From positions 104,501-168,500 of the forward strand of contig JAIXMQ010000010.1 in the NCBI GenBank assembly GCA_025716855.1: 64,000 bases of DNA, written 5' to 3'. The notes below the pieces were generated by a model, which was not told the DNA's origin, did no database searches, and was given only the letters and a program-made list of their open reading frames with translations. Position numbers and translations under genes: made by a program. The DNA comes from Pilaira anomala (taxonomy: Eukaryota; Mucoromycota; Mucoromycetes; Mucorales; Mucoraceae). Positions 60,033-64,000 of this stretch are shown one piece after another (position 1 is the first letter of the stretch; every line of letters begins with the position of its first letter).

Positions 60033-61293
60033 ATGATTCAATCTGGTAATACTAGTAAGATAATATGCCTGCCAGTTGAAATTACTCGAGAAATATTTCG
60101 GTATTTACATATTCATAACAAGAAAGTCGGATGTAAAGTGACAAAAGGAGAAGAAGAAAAATGTATGTGTTGGCAATTAGATTTATTAAGTGTATCGATG
60201 GTTTGTAAATCATGGTATTCTATTGGGGTAGAATTTATGAAACAAAAAAAGTCTTGGTTATCTTTATTGAATTATGGGAGCGATCAAAGGACGTTTCCGT
60301 TTAGGTCGAGATTAGTAAAGTTATTAAATGAATCCAAACTTTCAAACCTTGTATTTCATCATGCTGTACGTCACCTGGTAATTGATTTAGCGTCATTTGA
60401 TACAATACGTCGAGAGAGGACAAAAAATAATATGGTGATTAAAAGAAAAGGTATTTTATATATATGTGTATATATTTTATGGATGCATACATATTAACTA
60501 AATGGTCGTACCTACAAAAGTGCATCACGGTAATTCATTAGCCGATATGGTACAACTGCTTAAATTATGTACAAATACAGAAAGATTGGAAATTGTGTGT
60601 GATGCAGGATTTGTGAATTTATTGTCACAGCATAATAATGATAATAATAATGTTGTGTCAAGTCTATCCGTTATTGAAAAACAAATTGTATTGAATAGTA
60701 AGATAAAGAGATTGGATTTGATTGGATTTAATCCAATTCAAAGATGTCCGTGTTGTGCAGGAAAGAACTGGGACAAATACCTTTCGTCGTTTATTAAATG
60801 TTTAAGCCTAAATACGTTAGTACTTCAACATGTCCTGCCTTCCAAAGAATTGTTTGATGCATTATCAGAACAAAAGGAATTAAAGAGAATTGTGTTGTAT
60901 AGGTCATTGATCACGGTGCCGGAAAGTCAAATTAAAATGAGCAATAAAAATAGAGGAGAAAAGCGTATGAATTCAATCAGTCGAATTCCCCAGAAACTAT
61001 GGAAACAAATTACATCGTTGCATATTTATGAAGATATAGAAGATGCATCTACATGGCCTAATAAAAGATACTTGTATGATTTGGTGCAACATGTTGGAAG
61101 TCAATTAGAAGAATTGACTTTGCAATTTGGTACAAAAGAGCAAAATGAAATTAGTTTACAGCTAAACAAAATTGATACAGTCGAGACTATCTTGATAGAA
61201 GATCCAAAATCAATCTTACATGAATTGAAAGCCAAATGTAAACTGCAAAGAGTTTCACTTGTGAATGTACCTGAATACCAACCAATCAGATAG
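60033..61293 (+). CDS. F-box protein with LRR-like C-terminal region
   Basis: Two exons, 60033-60450 and 60521-61293 (intron with AAAAG acceptor), give 396 residues. An N-terminal F-box is recognisable at residues about 8-65: IICLPVEITREIFRYLHIHN, an insert rich in Lys/Glu/Cys, then LDLLSVSMVCKSWYSIGVEF. The rest is helical with LRR-like segments (NTERLEIVCDAGFVNLL, IKRLDLIGFNPIQ, LNTLVLQHVLPSKELFDAL, LEELTLQFGT, LQRVSLVNVPE). A CCAGKNWDKY motif may bind metal. F-box proteins recruit substrates to SCF ubiquitin ligases through Skp1 (family knowledge); the substrate is unknown. If the intron is not removed, the first exon ends at a stop near 60497. GID4, another ubiquitin-ligase receptor, lies 128 bases downstream on the same strand. 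Confidence 0.82.
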
Positions 61294-61421
61294 GAATAAG
61301 CCACCCTATGACTCAAGCACATCACACGGGCAGGAAAAGAGAAAGCCTAATTGACAGTTTTTTTTTCTTTTTTTTTTTCGTTTTCCTTTTTATTTTACTT
61401 ATAAAATATATTAAAAACAAA

Positions 61422-62507
61422 ATGCCTATTATCTCGTTAAATAAAAATAATTCTGCAACGACTGCAGCAACAGCAACAGTAGCAGCAACAACACAAACAG
61501 CAGCAGAAGTTGAAAAAGCTACTTGTTGTGAAGCAGCTTGTAAACATGCGAAAAGCATTAAAGCAGAAGATTTAATGAATAACTCGTCCAATTCAATTAA
61601 GCAAAAAAAGAGTTGCTCCTTAGTCTCTCGTCATGAAGATGATAATTGGGTTGATATTTCAGATAGAAGATTAAGAAACTCACGTTTAGGGGCACTTTAT
61701 GATGGGTCTCAATTTAAAGGTGTACAAAAGTGTCAGTCAAGTAAATACGATGTCTTGGTTGATATCAAGGTAAAAAAATATAATTATATTAACGAATCTG
61801 TTTATAAGTATATATTAAAGTTTCTTTTACATTACCTCCTTTAAAATAGCATGTCGACTTGAAGGAGAGTAAAATTAGTGGATATTTGAATATTGAAGGA
61901 CTTACGAGTGAATGCCCTCAATTAACCGTAAGTTTTTTTTTTCGTCATTGTGCTTTTTTGAAATAAACTCTTTTTTTTTTCTAGACATTTTTTGAAGGAG
62001 AAATCATTGGGCCAAAATACTCGTTTTTAACTAGAAAATGGAAAGCACAACAATATATTGACGCATGTCACTGGGTAAGCAAAAAGTTATGGACTTACGA
62101 AAGAATATTTTGTTGATACAGTTTTGGTTTTTTTTTAAAAAAAATAGGGAAAATTCCCATCTTTCGAACAATATATGCATACTTTTAATGATGATGATTT
62201 TACATATGATCCACTTACAAGCGATTTTGTTTATATGCGTTGGAAGGAACACTTCTTGGTACCTGATCATAGAGTTAGCAATATCGATGGAGCAAGCTTT
62301 GCTGGATTTTATTACATTTGTTATCAACGGTCGACAAATGAAATTAAAGGCTTTTACTTTTATCATGAAAATCAAGAAATGTAAAGTTTTGTTATCGTTG
62401 TTACGCTTAAAATCTGTATACTCACTTCTTTTTTGATAAATAGGTTCCAAAAATTAATTCTTGAGCATGTTGAAGAACGCTCTTTTAGTAATTTTGAATT
62501 TCGTTAG
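61422..62507 (+). CDS. GID4: GID4/Vid24, substrate receptor of the GID E3 ubiquitin ligase
   Basis: Five exons: 61422-61769, 61850-61927, 61985-62074, 62148-62380 and 62444-62507, giving 270 residues. After a low-complexity N-terminus (Ala/Thr/Gln-rich, residues 1-85) the Vid24 barrel is complete: [120 protein letters not shown] and the ending [12 protein letters not shown]4 recognises N-terminal proline degrons, in yeast those of gluconeogenic enzymes, for proteasomal turnover when glucose returns (family knowledge). I chose the ATG at 61422 (context ACAAAATGC) because the in-frame ATG at 61308 would translate the T-rich leader into polyphenylalanine. Confidence 0.95.
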
Positions 62508-63445
62508 AAAGAGAAGAAAAAAAATACAGCTACTTTTTTTTTCGCCTTTTGTATATATTATATATATATATCACTTTTTTCCCCTCAACACTCATTTAAT
62601 ACTTTTTCTTTCCTCTCTCATACTTTTGTAAGAAATATAATCATATATACCATTTTCTTTTGCGTGTAACCTACAATTTTTTTTTTATGATACCCCGATT
62701 GACTATGCTTTAATGCATACATAAAGGCCTTGATTGGTTTACTGAGTTTTTTTTTATGTTTTGGAAGTAAAAGTATTTCCATTTTATAAAACTTGATCAA
62801 AATCAAATTTACGAGAAGGTTTATTGACGAGATTGTTTTGTAAGTTAGTCAACTTCTCTCCTCATTTATATCAGGTATAATGTTATGGTTCCAGTCTTTT
62901 TTTTCTTCTAGTCCTTAAGTGTGCACCTACCATATGTATGTACATATGTAACAAGGAACTGGTCTTTTCCACTGTGTCAAAAACTTTAATATTGATTTAA
63001 TACTTTAAAGAATCAATGGCTTATGTAATAGTTGCCCCTTTTATCTTCCTTTTGTAGTCTTGTAGTCTCGTAACCAGGTGATCTGCTCACAGTCGTTTTA
63101 GGTCGTACCCTAAAATTGTCATAGAGCAAATATAAAAGCAAGAACTGGTGGGAGATAATCCTTACTCTGATCATGAAGATGGTGGGAACAGAAGAAGACT
63201 GAGCCTTCAAAATAGATTGAAACATTGTCATCTTATACTCAAGATCATTCTTGTCTTATAGAATAATATTTTAACAATAAAAATAACGATATGAAATATT
63301 AACCTTGTGTTTTACGGAACTGTTGTAATTTTGATATTCTGTATAAAGTAGAAAGGTTTACAGTAACATACCTTCTTTTTAAAACAAAATATGTGAACGA
63401 GTACAATGATTAATATCAATATGGTGGTGATTTAAGTTAACTATA
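62508..63445. other. Intergenic downstream of GID4
   Basis: AT-rich DNA with no supported gene. A 72-codon minus-strand ORF at 63013-63231 has ordinary composition but no recognisable motif. Confidence 0.5.
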
Positions 63446-63830
63446 ATGATGGATAATTCTAGTAATCAGAGTGGTTGTTCCATCTGATATTTTTCAAGGC
63501 GGTAATAATAGCAATTAATATGGTTATATTAGCCAAAGTAATAGTGCATATGGTTCATATATGATGTAAAATATTGTTATGCTATGGCATCATGTAAAAG
63601 ATATATATATGGACAATGATAACTTATATTTCACTCTTTCTGATGTGATGTGTAACACTTTTAACCAAAAGCTTGCCGAGATCATGAAATTGAAGCTGCA
63701 CACAAATCTTATGAATTAATGACAAGTAACCTTAGAAAAAGACCGCCAAGTGGTTAACAACGCAGCTGCAGTTCAAGCTTTACATAGAAGCTCAAAAGTT
63801 GGTGGTGTTACGAGTGATATGATTACATAG
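63446..63830 (+). pseudogene. Decayed hypothetical ORF
   Basis: Peptide-like blocks appear in shifting frames. A Gly/Asn/Tyr-rich block (YGYISQSNSAYGSY) has stops around it. Later come ACRDHEIEAAHKSYELMTSN and, one frame over, DRQVVNNAAAVQALHRSSKV with GGVTSDMIT and TAG at 63828. The frameshift lies around 63732-63745. The order (Asn/Gly/Tyr-rich leader, charged helix, Ala-rich helix) looks like a small fungal protein, but I cannot assign a family. Confidence 0.4.
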
Positions 63831-64000
63831 TTATGGCGGATTAAATATTGGTTCCGATAACTATTCATGAAAAACCCCATGATGGAACACAATAGCACGT
63901 TACTGAATCTGTGTTTTTCACGTGTAAACTAATCGGAAAAAATAAGTAAAATAGTATCAGATGGACTGTTGTACCTACAGTATCTTTAAGAAGAAAATTG

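Noticed and set aside
61308..61421. Upstream in-frame ATG for GID4 at 61308
   Set aside because: It would add a polyphenylalanine stretch encoded by the T-rich leader; the ATG at 61422 fits the usual context of this window.
1..64000. CRISPR array, bacterial operon features or rRNA genes
   Set aside because: No regularly spaced direct repeats with unique spacers and no rRNA-like blocks; spliced eukaryotic genes dominate.

Overview
The window is nuclear DNA of an early-diverging filamentous fungus, most likely a member of the Mucorales (Mucoromycota). It is AT-rich and full of homopolymeric A/T runs. Genes carry many short GT-AG introns of about 50-100 bases. The recognisable content is fungal: a C-14 sterol reductase, GID4/Vid24, Spc25, the complex III hinge protein, a GABA-B-like class C receptor, a velvet-domain pseudogene and a Crypton-type tyrosine-recombinase remnant. 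The species assignment is inference; nothing in the window names it.

Layout. Positions 1-9949 (minus) hold most of one very large gene: ten tandem beta-trefoil (ricin-B-type lectin fold) modules followed by a helical region that is still open at the left edge. Positions 10-23 kb are a transposon and pseudogene graveyard. It holds a short terminal-inverted-repeat element (MITE, three copies in the window, one inside an intron of the lectin gene), two transposon-type ORFs broken by an in-frame stop or a poly(A) run, a decayed Crypton with Ndc10-like and GCR1_C-like parts, three copies of a 206-base repeat, and a velvet gene with a stop and a frameshift. The QCR6 hinge-protein gene lies at 23.1-23.6 kb. 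Positions 23.6-37.7 kb are gene-poor, containing an FYRN/FYRC nuclear protein (28.8-31.1 kb) and a retrotransposon gag remnant.

From 37.7 to 62.5 kb the window is a compact gene block. On the minus strand are a coiled-coil orphan, a leucine-rich-repeat protein resembling the Cdc11/Nud1 mitotic-exit scaffold, and a coiled-coil protein ending in an SH3BGR/glutaredoxin-like domain. A divergent promoter at 44.7-45.0 kb separates these from plus-strand genes: cytosolic phenylalanyl-tRNA synthetase beta subunit (FRS1), C-14 sterol reductase (ERG24), kinetochore protein Spc25, a 17-exon GABA-B-like class C receptor with a C-terminal PH-like domain, an F-box protein, and the GID E3-ligase receptor GID4. 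The right edge carries a decayed ORF.

These genes do not form one pathway. Several are housekeeping (translation, ergosterol synthesis, respiration, chromosome segregation, ubiquitin-mediated turnover). The least conventional items are the decuple-trefoil protein, with phase-1 introns at equivalent positions of several modules, and the class C receptor with a PH-like tail and a 12-base microexon. Exon coordinates were worked out by hand from splice motifs and checked by codon phase; they have not been tested against transcripts.
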